Shown piece by piece: positions 1-5,254 of a stretch of 5,590 nt of DNA. Made by a program: the position numbers and the translations under genes. The stretch's first letter is position 1, and each line of letters begins with the position of its first letter. This DNA is from an uncultured Thalassospira sp. (lineage in GTDB: Bacteria > Pseudomonadota > Alphaproteobacteria > Rhodospirillales_A > Thalassospiraceae), in NCBI GenBank assembly GCA_946885765.1, contig CAMPHD010000236.1:1-5590 (forward strand), read 5' to 3'. The notes beneath the pieces were generated by a model that made no database searches, was not told the origin of the DNA, and worked only from the letters and a program-made list of their open reading frames with translations.

Positions 1-102
1 GCGCAGAATTTCGATTGCGAGGATATGTGCGCAACCCTTCGCGAGATGCTTGAGGTCCAGGTGCGCGGCATCTGGATGCGTCGGCCGGAAATGGCGGCGT
101 AA
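1..102 (+). CDS. C-terminal fragment of an unidentified protein
   Basis: The frame is open from the first base of the window and ends at TAA (100-102), giving 33 residues that run from AQNFDCEDMC to RRPEMAA. The fragment reads like a helical tail: it is rich in Leu, Met, Arg and Glu and has two Cys near its start. I do not recognise the family, and too little is present to assign one. It converges on the minus-strand yjbQ-like gene, with only 26 bases between the two stop codons and no convincing terminator between them. That the frame is real is an inference from it being open to the window edge and ending just before the next gene. Confidence 0.5.
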   Translation, partial: AQNFDCEDMCATLREMLEVQVRGIWMRRPEMAA

Positions 103-128
103 GGCGGCAAGCCGGGCTTATTCCCAAA

Positions 129-546
129 TTATTCCCCGAGCAGATGCAGGGTGATCTGGCGGCGGTGCGGGGCGTGACGGTGTTCAAACAGATAGATGCC
201 CTGCCATGTGCCCAGAACCGCCCGACCGTTTGTGACCGGGATGGTCAGCGACACATCGGTCAGCGCAGCCCGGATGTGGGCGGGCATATCGTCGGGGCCT
301 TCGGCGGTGTGGCGATAGAGGCTCGGGTTTTCCTCGACCAGTCTTGCAAAGAAGGTTTCAAGATCCAGAACCACATCGGGATCGGCGTTTTCCTGTATCG
401 TCAGGCTGGCGGATGTGTGGCGGCATTGTGATCTGACCGGTTTTGATGCCGGTTTGAAGGGTCCATGACTGGACCTGATCGGTGATTTCAACAAGGCCCT
501 GTCCGGTGGTGCTGATTTCAAGCGTGGTTTGATCCTGCGACAGCAT
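129..546 (-). pseudogene. yjbQ: Frameshifted YjbQ/UPF0047 family protein
   Basis: Two minus-strand frames together make one YjbQ-family protein (the E. coli member is about 138 aa and has been reported to have weak thiamine-phosphate synthase activity). The N-terminal part reads from ATG at 546-544 to 427 (40 codons, ending TGIKTGQIT). The C-terminal part reads from 425 to the TAA at 131-129 (98 residues, starting CRHTSASL). It carries the family hallmarks HTSASLTIQENADPDV, EGPDDMPAHI, GTWQGIYLFEHR and a terminal GE. Base 426 is left over at the junction, and about two residues of the strand before the conserved HTSAS appear to be missing. A 5-nt deletion fits: it would restore about 140 aa. 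The chosen ATG has GGAAAG upstream, with 7 nt between GGA and the start. Neither frame alone would give a complete enzyme, so this is a pseudogene or a sequencing error. Confidence 0.85.
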
Positions 547-616
547 GGGGCTTTCCGTCTTGTGAGGTTGACGTCTGAAAATGATCGTAATCACCAGAGT
601 GAACAATAACAAGGGC

Positions 617-645
617 GCCTAATCTTTTGAAACATAAGGATAGGC
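617..645. promoter_or_regulatory. Imperfect 29-bp dyad in divergent intergenic region
   Basis: The arms GCCTAATCTTTTG (617-629) and CATAAGGATAGGC (633-645) flank a central AAA. Ten of 13 positions pair by Watson-Crick rules and one more as G-T. The dyad lies between the minus-strand yjbQ start (546) and the copper operon start (724). It could be an operator for either direction or a chance dyad. No regulator is identified. Confidence 0.3.
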
Positions 646-666
646 TGCATGCCACAATATTGCCAC

Positions 667-706
667 TTGACGTTATTGGCCTCCGGGAATAACGATTTGA
701 GCGTTA
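667..706 (+). promoter_or_regulatory. Candidate copper-operon promoter and operator
   Basis: A TTGACG hexamer (667-672) resembles a sigma-70 -35 box. It overlaps a perfect inverted repeat, CGTTATT (671-677) and AATAACG (688-694), separated by 10 bases. A third CGTTA (702-706) forms a second dyad with TAACG (690-694), separated by 7 bases. A dyad that starts inside the -35 element is typical of MerR-family metal promoters such as CueR targets. However, the arms do not match the CueR consensus, the geometry differs, and I see no good -10 hexamer at 17-20 bases. This is the only plausible promoter region for the operon in the window. Confidence 0.4.
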
Positions 707-723
707 ACTTTTGACCGGAAGCC

Positions 724-1056
724 ATGTTGCGTTTCATTTCCTGCACACTTGTGATCCTGATGAGCCTGACAGTTTTGTTGTCGGTCAGCGGGAACGTGCA
801 GGCGCATTCCGGCCACGGTGGCGATAGCCATCATGGCATGGTTAGCGATATGGACAAGATGGCCAAACCGGTTTCCCACGATCCGCGATCATCCCATGCC
901 GATATTTGCGGTATGACGGTCTGCGGGCCGTTTATTGAAGAACCGATAGATCTGGCATCGGTCGCATTTGTGGTTTCACAAGCTGCATTCTGGATCACGG
1001 ATCGTTCGTTCGTTTCAATTGAGGCCGATGGCAGCTACAAGCCGCCGCGCGCCTGA
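724..1056 (+). CDS. Small secreted His-rich protein of copper operon
   Basis: This is a 110-residue protein of no family I can name with confidence. Residues 1-27 look like a Sec signal peptide: a hydrophobic stretch at about 3-22 ending in NVQA. Cleavage after A27 would leave a mature protein starting HSGHGGDSHHGM, with His at mature positions 1, 4, 9 and 10. It continues with Met/His (MDKMAKPVSH), a CGMTVC motif (C62, C67) and a C-terminal YKPPRA. These are plausible copper ligands, so a periplasmic copper-binding or delivery role is inferred. Short secreted proteins with His/Cys and a PPRA-like end do occur in copper clusters, some annotated DUF2946, but I cannot confirm membership. It is the first gene of the operon. 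A stop lies just upstream in frame at 712-714. GGAAG sits only 2 nt before the ATG, so TTG at 727 is an alternative start. Confidence 0.72.
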   Translation: MLRFISCTLVILMSLTVLLSVSGNVQAHSGHGGDSHHGMVSDMDKMAKPVSHDPRSSHADICGMTVCGPFIEEPIDLASVAFVVSQAAFWITDRSFVSIEADGSYKPPRA

Positions 1057-1170
1057 AAATAATCCCGTCTTTGTCTTAAATGCCGTCGTCTGTTCGCCCG
1101 TTTCGGGTATCGGTGCAGTTCGCATACGTGTTTGTGCGGCGACGGCAATCATTCTGACGATTATTTTCAG
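1053..1170 (+). repeat. Nested inverted repeats in cupredoxin 5' leader
   Basis: The outer arms CTGAAAATAAT (1053-1063) and ATTATTTTCAG (1160-1170) are perfect 11-bp complements. CGTC (1066-1069) and GACG (1156-1159) extend them across a 2-nt bulge. The inner arms TGCCGTCGTC (1081-1090) and GGCGACGGCA (1138-1147) pair over 10 bp including one G-U. A small CCCG-TTT-CGGG hairpin (1097-1107) lies inside. The left arm contains the stop codon of the upstream gene, and the right arm covers the first two bases of the AGGAG ribosome-binding site. There is no T-run, so this is not a normal terminator. A structured leader or mRNA-processing element is inferred. Confidence 0.55.
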
Positions 1171-1173
1171 GAG
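1169..1173 (+). promoter_or_regulatory. Ribosome-binding site fixing the cupredoxin start
   Basis: AGGAG lies 6 nt before ATG 1180. It selects this start over the in-frame ATG at 1132, which would place extra residues before the signal peptide. The first two bases belong to the right arm of the outer inverted repeat, so access could depend on RNA folding. Confidence 0.75.
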
Positions 1174-1179
1174 CATGAT

Positions 1180-1749
1180 ATGCCCAACGTCAAATCGAAT
1201 TTTCTTACCCGTCTTGCCCTTTCGACCTCTGTTATCGGTGCGCTGATGACGGCACCTTTGGCCGCATTTGCGAGCCCGGGCCACGGTCAGGGCCATGGTT
1301 CGGTTGCCGCCGAAATCGGCGCGCCGGGCAAAGCCGCCGACGTCACCCGTACCATCAAGATCGTCATGGAAGACAATTTCTTTGATGCGGAGACCATCGA
1401 GGTCAGCGCCGGTGAAACCATCCTGTTCCAGATCGAAAACAAGGGTGAGTTTGTTCACGAGTTCAATATCGGCACGGCCGCCATGCATGCCAGCCATCAG
1501 AAAGAAATGATGATGATGATGGAGCATGGCGCGCTTGATGTGGACAAGATCCATATGGACAAAATGAAGATGGATATGGGCAACGGCATGACCATGGAAC
1601 ATGACGATCCCAACAGCGTCCTTCTTGAACCCGGAAAAACAGCCGAGATCATCTGGACCTTCCCGGCGGATGCAGAGCTTGAATTCGCCTGCAATGTGCC
1701 CGGCCACTATGAAAGCGGCATGATGGGCAAAGTCCGTCTGAAATCCTAA
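1180..1749 (+). CDS. Periplasmic cupredoxin with Met/His-rich insert
   Basis: This is a 189-residue exported blue-copper (plastocyanin/azurin-like) protein. Residues 1-31 form a Sec signal peptide ending AAFA before SPGHGQGHG. The cupredoxin fold spans about 55-189. The likely type 1 copper ligands are His93 (FVHEF) and Cys171, His176 and Met181 in a C-X4-H-X4-M loop (CNVPGHYESGM). Between His93 and Cys171 lies a Met/His-rich insert (residues 102-141, 12 Met and 5 His, including five Met in a row). This makes the His-to-Cys spacing 78 residues, longer than in classical azurin or plastocyanin. It resembles copper-tolerance cupredoxins of the CopI type described in Rubrivivax gelatinosus, but I do not claim orthology. 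It sits 123 nt after the small His-rich gene and 89 nt before copA. Periplasmic copper buffering or electron transfer with CopA is inferred. The start is fixed by AGGAG at 1169-1173. Confidence 0.9.
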   Translation: MPNVKSNFLTRLALSTSVIGALMTAPLAAFASPGHGQGHGSVAAEIGAPGKAADVTRTIKIVMEDNFFDAETIEVSAGETILFQIENKGEFVHEFNIGTAAMHASHQKEMMMMMEHGALDVDKIHMDKMKMDMGNGMTMEHDDPNSVLLEPGKTAEIIWTFPADAELEFACNVPGHYESGMMGKVRLKS

Positions 1750-1766
1750 GCCGATCGGTTCGAGGT

Positions 1767-1809
1767 GCCAGAGGCGGGGCCGTGCCTTGCCGTCCCTGAG
1801 GCCTCTGGC
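1767..1809 (+). other. Intercistronic hairpin before copA
   Basis: GCCAGAGGC (1767-1775) and GCCTCTGGC (1801-1809) are perfect 9-bp complements, with a possible GGG/CCC continuation inside (1777-1779 with 1794-1796). A T5 run appears only at 1821-1825, eleven bases past the stem, so a strong intrinsic terminator is unlikely. An mRNA stability or processing element, or partial attenuation between the cupredoxin gene and copA, is possible. Confidence 0.5.
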
Positions 1810-1825
1810 GTTTCCGCAAGTTTTT

Positions 1826-1830
1826 GGGAA
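1826..1830 (+). promoter_or_regulatory. Ribosome-binding site fixing the copA start
   Basis: GGGAA lies 8 nt before ATG 1839 and supports that codon. The in-frame TTG at 1824 overlaps this site and is therefore not a credible start. Confidence 0.55.
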
Positions 1831-1838
1831 TCCATAAA

Positions 1839-3545
1839 ATGAAAATCAACTATATCAAAGGCGTCGTTGCCGGGGCGCTGGCGATGGCTGCCCTGTCGAC
1901 GGGAAGCCAGGCGGCGACCTATGACCTGACGGTCGATTATGTCACCATCGATACAGGCGATACCAAGACAACGGGTATTGGCTATAACGGGGCATCCCCC
2001 GGACCGACCTTGCGCTTCAGGGAAGGCGAGGAAGCGGTGATCAAAGTCACCAACAATCTGAAAGAGGCCACTTCGATCCATTGGCATGGCCTGATCCTGC
2101 CCTATCAGATGGACGGGGTGCCGGGCATCAGTTTTCCGGGGATCGAACCGGGTGAAACATTCACCTATCGCATTCCGGTCAAACAAAGCGGGACTTACTG
2201 GTTCCACAGCCATTCCGGTTTTCAGGAGCCGGACGGGGCCTATGGTTCGATCATTATCGAGCCGGAAAAGCGTGAGCCGTTCAAATTCGACCGCGAATAT
2301 GTCGTGGTTCTGAAAGACAAGCATCCCCATTCGGGCGACCGCATTCTGCGCAACCTGAAAATGATGCCGGACTATTACAACCGCAAACAGCGGACCCTTG
2401 GCGATTTTATCGATGATGTTGGCAAGAACGGGTTGGGTGCAACGCTTTCGGAACGTGGTGACTGGGGTTCCATGCGGATGATGCGGACCGACATCGAGGA
2501 TGTTCAGGGCTTTGTCGGCCTGATCAATGGCATGTCACCCGATCAGAACTGGACCGGATTGTTCAATCCCGAAGAACGGGTACGGCTTCGTTTCATCAAT
2601 GCATCGGCGATGACCTATTTCGATGTGCGGATACCGGGACTTGAAATGACCGTCGTGCAGGCCGATGGCAACAATGTGCAGCCCGTCAAGGTTGATGAGT
2701 TCCGCATATCGGTTGCCGAAACCTATGACGTGATTGTCCAGCCAAAGGATGACAGGGCCTATCCGATTTTGGCGGAATCCATGGGACGGTCGGGCTATGC
2801 CTTTGCCACCCTGGCCCCGCGCGCCGGAATGCGGGCCGAGATGCCGGAATTGCGAACTGAATCACCGATGCTGACCATGGCCGATATGGGCATGGCACAT
2901 GGGGATATGGGCCATGGCGATATGGCCGGTATGGATCACGGTGCTGCTTCCACTGATAGCGGATCGCAGGAAACTATGCCCGGAATGGACCACTCAAACA
3001 TGGCGGGTATGGATCATTCCAATATGGATATGGGTGAGAAGGCCGATCCGTTCTATGCGGCGGGCAGTGGTCTTGTTCCGGCGGCAGCCAATGGCGGAAA
3101 GTTCCTTTCCTATGCCGATCTTAAAGCACAAAAGCCGCTTTATGCCGAACGTCCGGCCACCCGCGAGATCGAGCTTCGCCTGACCGGGAATATGGAACGC
3201 TATAGCTGGTCGATCAATGGCGTGAAATACGAGGATGCCGAGCCGATCCGCCTGAAATATGGGGAACGGGTCCGGTTCAAATTCGTCAATGAAACCATGA
3301 TGACCCATCCGATGCATCTTCATGGCATGTGGTCGATCCTTGATACCGGGCAGGGTAAATGGAATCCGGTCAAACATACGATCAGCATCAATCCGGGCAC
3401 CACGGTCTATTCCGAAACCGAGGTCGATGAACCGGGCGAATGGGCATTTCATTGTCATCTGAGTTTCCATATGGCAACCGGCATGTTTCGCAAGGTCGTG
3501 GTTGAAGGCGGCCCGACAGTCACACAGCTTGGCAACGGGAATTGA
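1839..3545 (+). CDS. copA: Copper-resistance multicopper oxidase CopA
   Basis: This is a 568-residue CopA/PcoA-type periplasmic multicopper oxidase; the family is thought to oxidise Cu(I) to less toxic Cu(II) using oxygen. All four copper-site motifs are visible: HWHG (81-84), HSH (123-125, in YWFHSHSGFQ), HPMHLHG (490-496) and HCHLSFHMATGM (538-549), with Cys539, His544 and Met549 as type 1 ligands. Three cupredoxin-like domains are expected, at about 28-145, 155-330 and 440-560. Between the second and third lies a Met/His-rich segment (347-398, with GMDHSNM repeats) of the kind that binds extra copper. The N-terminus is a plain Sec-like signal (MKINYIKG then a hydrophobic stretch to SQAA) with no twin arginine, although CopA proteins usually have a Tat signal. 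It follows the cupredoxin gene and is 6 nt from copB. It is unrelated to the P-type ATPase also called CopA. Confidence 0.97.
   Translation: MKINYIKGVVAGALAMAALSTGSQAATYDLTVDYVTIDTGDTKTTGIGYNGASPGPTLRFREGEEAVIKVTNNLKEATSIHWHGLILPYQMDGVPGISFPGIEPGETFTYRIPVKQSGTYWFHSHSGFQEPDGAYGSIIIEPEKREPFKFDREYVVVLKDKHPHSGDRILRNLKMMPDYYNRKQRTLGDFIDDVGKNGLGATLSERGDWGSMRMMRTDIEDVQGFVGLINGMSPDQNWTGLFNPEERVRLRFINASAMTYFDVRIPGLEMTVVQADGNNVQPVKVDEFRISVAETYDVIVQPKDDRAYPILAESMGRSGYAFATLAPRAGMRAEMPELRTESPMLTMADMGMAHGDMGHGDMAGMDHGAASTDSGSQETMPGMDHSNMAGMDHSNMDMGEKADPFYAAGSGLVPAAANGGKFLSYADLKAQKPLYAERPATREIELRLTGNMERYSWSINGVKYEDAEPIRLKYGERVRFKFVNETMMTHPMHLHGMWSILDTGQGKWNPVKHTISINPGTTVYSETEVDEPGEWAFHCHLSFHMATGMFRKVVVEGGPTVTQLGNGN
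2877..3032 (+). repeat. Met/His-rich repeat segment inside copA
   Basis: This segment encodes CopA residues 347-398, with 12 Met and 5 His built on M-x-G-M-D-H and related units. Two copies of GMDHSNM are encoded at 2982-3002 and 3006-3026. They are identical in protein, but each of the five codons with synonyms uses a different third base. The protein repeat is therefore kept while the DNA repeat has decayed. Confidence 0.85.
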
Positions 3546-3551
3546 TCCATC

Positions 3552-4277
3552 ATGAAAAAACGTGATCTGATGATGATCGGCGGGGGTGCCGTATTGGCAC
3601 TCGGCCCGTTCGCGAGTGTCGGTATGGCGATGGAGCCCCGGATTTATTACGGGTTTCAGGCCGAACAGTTTGAATACCGTGTCAGTGACGAAAGCGAAAA
3701 TCGCCTTGTCTGGGATGCGGATGCCTTTGTCGGCACGGACGAACTCAAACTGCGCTGGCAGGGGGAGGGCGAACGTGACCTTGATGCCGACAATTACGAG
3801 AAGCTTGAAAACCGTTTTGTGCTGCAAACACCGATCAGCGACTTTTTCGATGCCAAGGGGGGCGTGCGTGTTGATACCCCTGATGGTGCGGATCGCTGGT
3901 ATGGAACGGTCGGTATTGTCGGACTTGCCCCGCAATGGTTTGAAGTCGATGCCGATCTGTTTGTCAGCGAGACGGGTGATGGTTCAGCAAGGCTTGATGT
4001 CGAATATGAAGGGCTTCTGACCAACCGTTTGATCCTCACACCATCGTTCGAGATCAATGCGGCCTTCTCGGAAGATCGGGAGATCGAGATCGGCAAGGGG
4101 ATTTCCAGCGCCGAGGTCGGCTTGCGGCTGAGCTATGACCTGATTGATCGCGCCATCGTGCCCTATGTCGGTGTGGCCTATGAACGAAAGTTCGGGGATA
4201 CCGCCGATTTTGCCAAACATGACGGCGAGGATTATGAGGCAACCTATATCGTCACGGGCATTCGCCTGATGTTTTAG
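3552..4277 (+). CDS. copB: Outer-membrane copper-resistance protein CopB
   Basis: This is a 241-residue CopB/PcoB family protein (PF05275), predicted to be an outer-membrane beta-barrel that works with CopA in copper sequestration or export. A signal peptide spans about residues 1-26 (MKKRDLMMIGGG to VGMA). The family core follows directly: YGFQAEQFEYR (33-43), LVWDADAFVGTDELKLRWQGEGE (52-74), GVRVDTP (104-110), GLAPQWFEVDADLFVS (124-139), SARLDVEYEGLLTNRLIL (145-162), GISSAEVGLRLSYD (183-196) and PYVGVAYERKFGDTADFA (204-221). It ends in Phe, as is typical of outer-membrane barrels. Many CopB proteins (Pseudomonas CopB is over 300 aa) carry an N-terminal Met/His-rich region that is absent here. 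The ATG is 6 nt after the copA stop, with GGGA 11 nt upstream, so translation is probably coupled to copA. Confidence 0.95.
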   Translation: MKKRDLMMIGGGAVLALGPFASVGMAMEPRIYYGFQAEQFEYRVSDESENRLVWDADAFVGTDELKLRWQGEGERDLDADNYEKLENRFVLQTPISDFFDAKGGVRVDTPDGADRWYGTVGIVGLAPQWFEVDADLFVSETGDGSARLDVEYEGLLTNRLILTPSFEINAAFSEDREIEIGKGISSAEVGLRLSYDLIDRAIVPYVGVAYERKFGDTADFAKHDGEDYEATYIVTGIRLMF

Positions 4278-4281
4278 ACAA

Positions 4282-4317
4282 AAGGCCGGGAGATGATGTC
4301 TCCCGGCCTTCTTGTTC
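4282..4317. terminator. Strong, probably bidirectional intrinsic terminator
   Basis: AAGGCCGGGAGA (4282-4293) and TCTCCCGGCCTT (4299-4310) form a perfect 12-bp stem with a TGATG loop. CTTGTTCT follows on the plus strand and TTTTGTCT on the minus strand. It lies 4 nt past the copB stop and 18 nt beyond the end of the convergent dioxygenase gene, so it can end both transcripts. Confidence 0.9.
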
Positions 4318-4335
4318 TGGTCTGAATATGTTCGT

Positions 4336-5169
4336 TCAGGCCGCTTGATGAATGCTTTGGGGATCATCAAAGCGAAGTGCGGTCATGGCAAGGTTGCCGA
4401 ACTCAAAACTGTCATGCAGGGTTTCGGGCACGAAATCATCACCCGCGGCCCCAAGGGCAACATAAAACGGCATCAGGTGATCGTCTTCGGGGTGGGCCAT
4501 GACGGCGTGCGGTGCCTGTGCGCGGTAATCGAGCAGGGCATCGATATCGTGACTGCCCAGTTTGCCAAGCATCCAGTTGGTAAATTCCTTTGCCCAGGGA
4601 TCAATCGGGCCCTCGTTACGGTCAAGGGCGCGCAGATTATGGGTCATCGCCCCGCTGCCAACCACCAGAACGCCAAGATCGCGCAGGGCGCGCAGCTTTT
4701 TACCCAGTTCATAATGATCCGCCGGGCTGCCATGGCCCAGCATGGAGAGCTGAAACACCGGGATATCGCCGCCGGGGCGCGCAATGATCAACGGCATCCA
4801 TGCGCCGTGATCAAGGCCGCGTTTATCATCGGTGGCAGCCCCGATCAGACCGGCGATTTCGGATGCCAGTGCGGGATCGCCCGCAACATCGTAATGCAGG
4901 TCATAAAGCGGTTTGGGGAAGCCGTAAAAATCGTGGATGGTGTCCGGGCGGGCCGCGGTCGAGATGGTCGGCGTGGCGGTCTGCCAATGGGCCGAGACGA
5001 TCAGGATGGCACGCGCGCCGTCGAACAGATCACCAAGATCGCGGGCAAAGAAATCAAAGGCCGGGGTGCTTTGACGTGCGACCAGCATCGGCGATCCGTG
5101 CGAGATGAAAATCGGCGCGAGATTGCCCTGCGGGGCGGCAGAAACAGAGGCGGCAACGGGACTGGTCAT
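4336..5169 (-). CDS. YgiD/DODA-type class III extradiol dioxygenase
   Basis: This is a 277-residue cytoplasmic LigB-like ring-opening dioxygenase of the 4,5-DOPA dioxygenase group (E. coli YgiD, plant DODA). The family cleaves catechols at an extradiol position using a non-haem metal. Visible motifs are PIFISHGSPM (H24), ILIVSAHW (H61), TIHDFYGFP (H79), LDHGAWMPL (H121), GSGAMTHNLRALD (H177) and HPEDDHLMPF (H231). By family analogy H24, H61 and H231 bind the metal and H177 is catalytic; this is inferred. The length is slightly above the usual 260-270 because of an Ala/Ser-rich N-terminus. The start at 5169 is preferred because GAGGTG (5182-5177) lies 7 nt upstream, whereas the ATG at 5187 has no ribosome-binding site. 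The natural substrate is unknown. Nothing links it to the copper genes beyond adjacency. Confidence 0.92.
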   Translation of the reverse strand: MTSPVAASVSAAPQGNLAPIFISHGSPMLVARQSTPAFDFFARDLGDLFDGARAILIVSAHWQTATPTISTAARPDTIHDFYGFPKPLYDLHYDVAGDPALASEIAGLIGAATDDKRGLDHGAWMPLIIARPGGDIPVFQLSMLGHGSPADHYELGKKLRALRDLGVLVVGSGAMTHNLRALDRNEGPIDPWAKEFTNWMLGKLGSHDIDALLDYRAQAPHAVMAHPEDDHLMPFYVALGAAGDDFVPETLHDSFEFGNLAMTALRFDDPQSIHQAA

Positions 5170-5176
5170 GGTGGGG

Positions 5177-5182
5177 CACCTC
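5177..5182 (-). promoter_or_regulatory. Ribosome-binding site of the dioxygenase gene
   Basis: On the minus strand GAGGTG sits 7 nt before the ATG at 5169-5167, which decides the start in favour of the shorter protein. Confidence 0.6.
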
Positions 5183-5185
5183 GAC

Positions 5186-5202
5186 ATTCACAAAACATGA
5201 AT
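5186..5202. promoter_or_regulatory. Small dyad upstream of the dioxygenase gene
   Basis: ATTCA (5186-5190) and TGAAT (5198-5202) form a perfect dyad with a 7-bp spacer just upstream of the dioxygenase ribosome-binding site. It contains the T-N11-A pattern seen at LysR-type regulator sites. That pattern is common by chance and no LysR gene is in view. Confidence 0.25.
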
Positions 5203-5254
5203 TGCGAATATGTGCCTGTTTGGGCCACCTGACCAGTCACCGTTCGTCAACAGT

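Noticed and set aside
103..128. Terminator between the converging first two genes
   Set aside because: The GC-rich stretch pairs poorly when checked base by base, and there is no clean stem with a T-run.
424..432. Programmed frameshifting in yjbQ
   Set aside because: I see no slippery heptamer, and about two conserved-region residues are missing as well. A deletion or sequence error is simpler.
1132..1179. Upstream ATG extension of the cupredoxin
   Set aside because: It would put 16 polar residues before a normal signal peptide, and AGGAG sits exactly right for ATG 1180.
968..1246. A plus-strand frame bridging the 1057-1179 gap
   Set aside because: It overlaps two better-supported genes in another frame and has no ribosome-binding site or recognisable product. 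The gap is better explained by its inverted repeats.
1015..1707. A 230-codon minus-strand frame across the cupredoxin
   Set aside because: It is antisense to the cupredoxin. Its poly-His stretch is only the reverse reading of the ATG repeats.
1824..1838. TTG start five codons upstream for copA
   Set aside because: The TTG overlaps the likely ribosome-binding site, and ATG 1839 begins a normal Lys-containing signal peptide.
2877..3032. CRISPR-like or tandem DNA repeat array
   Set aside because: The repetition is at protein level inside copA, the units are short and their DNA differs at third bases.
2994..3935. A 313-codon open frame on the minus strand
   Set aside because: It is antisense to the end of copA and the start of copB, both strongly supported. 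The product shows no family pattern.
4312..5232. A 306-codon open frame on the plus strand
   Set aside because: It is antisense to the dioxygenase, which has clear family motifs and a ribosome-binding site. The plus-strand product has no recognisable domain and is rich in Arg and Gly, as expected of a shadow frame.
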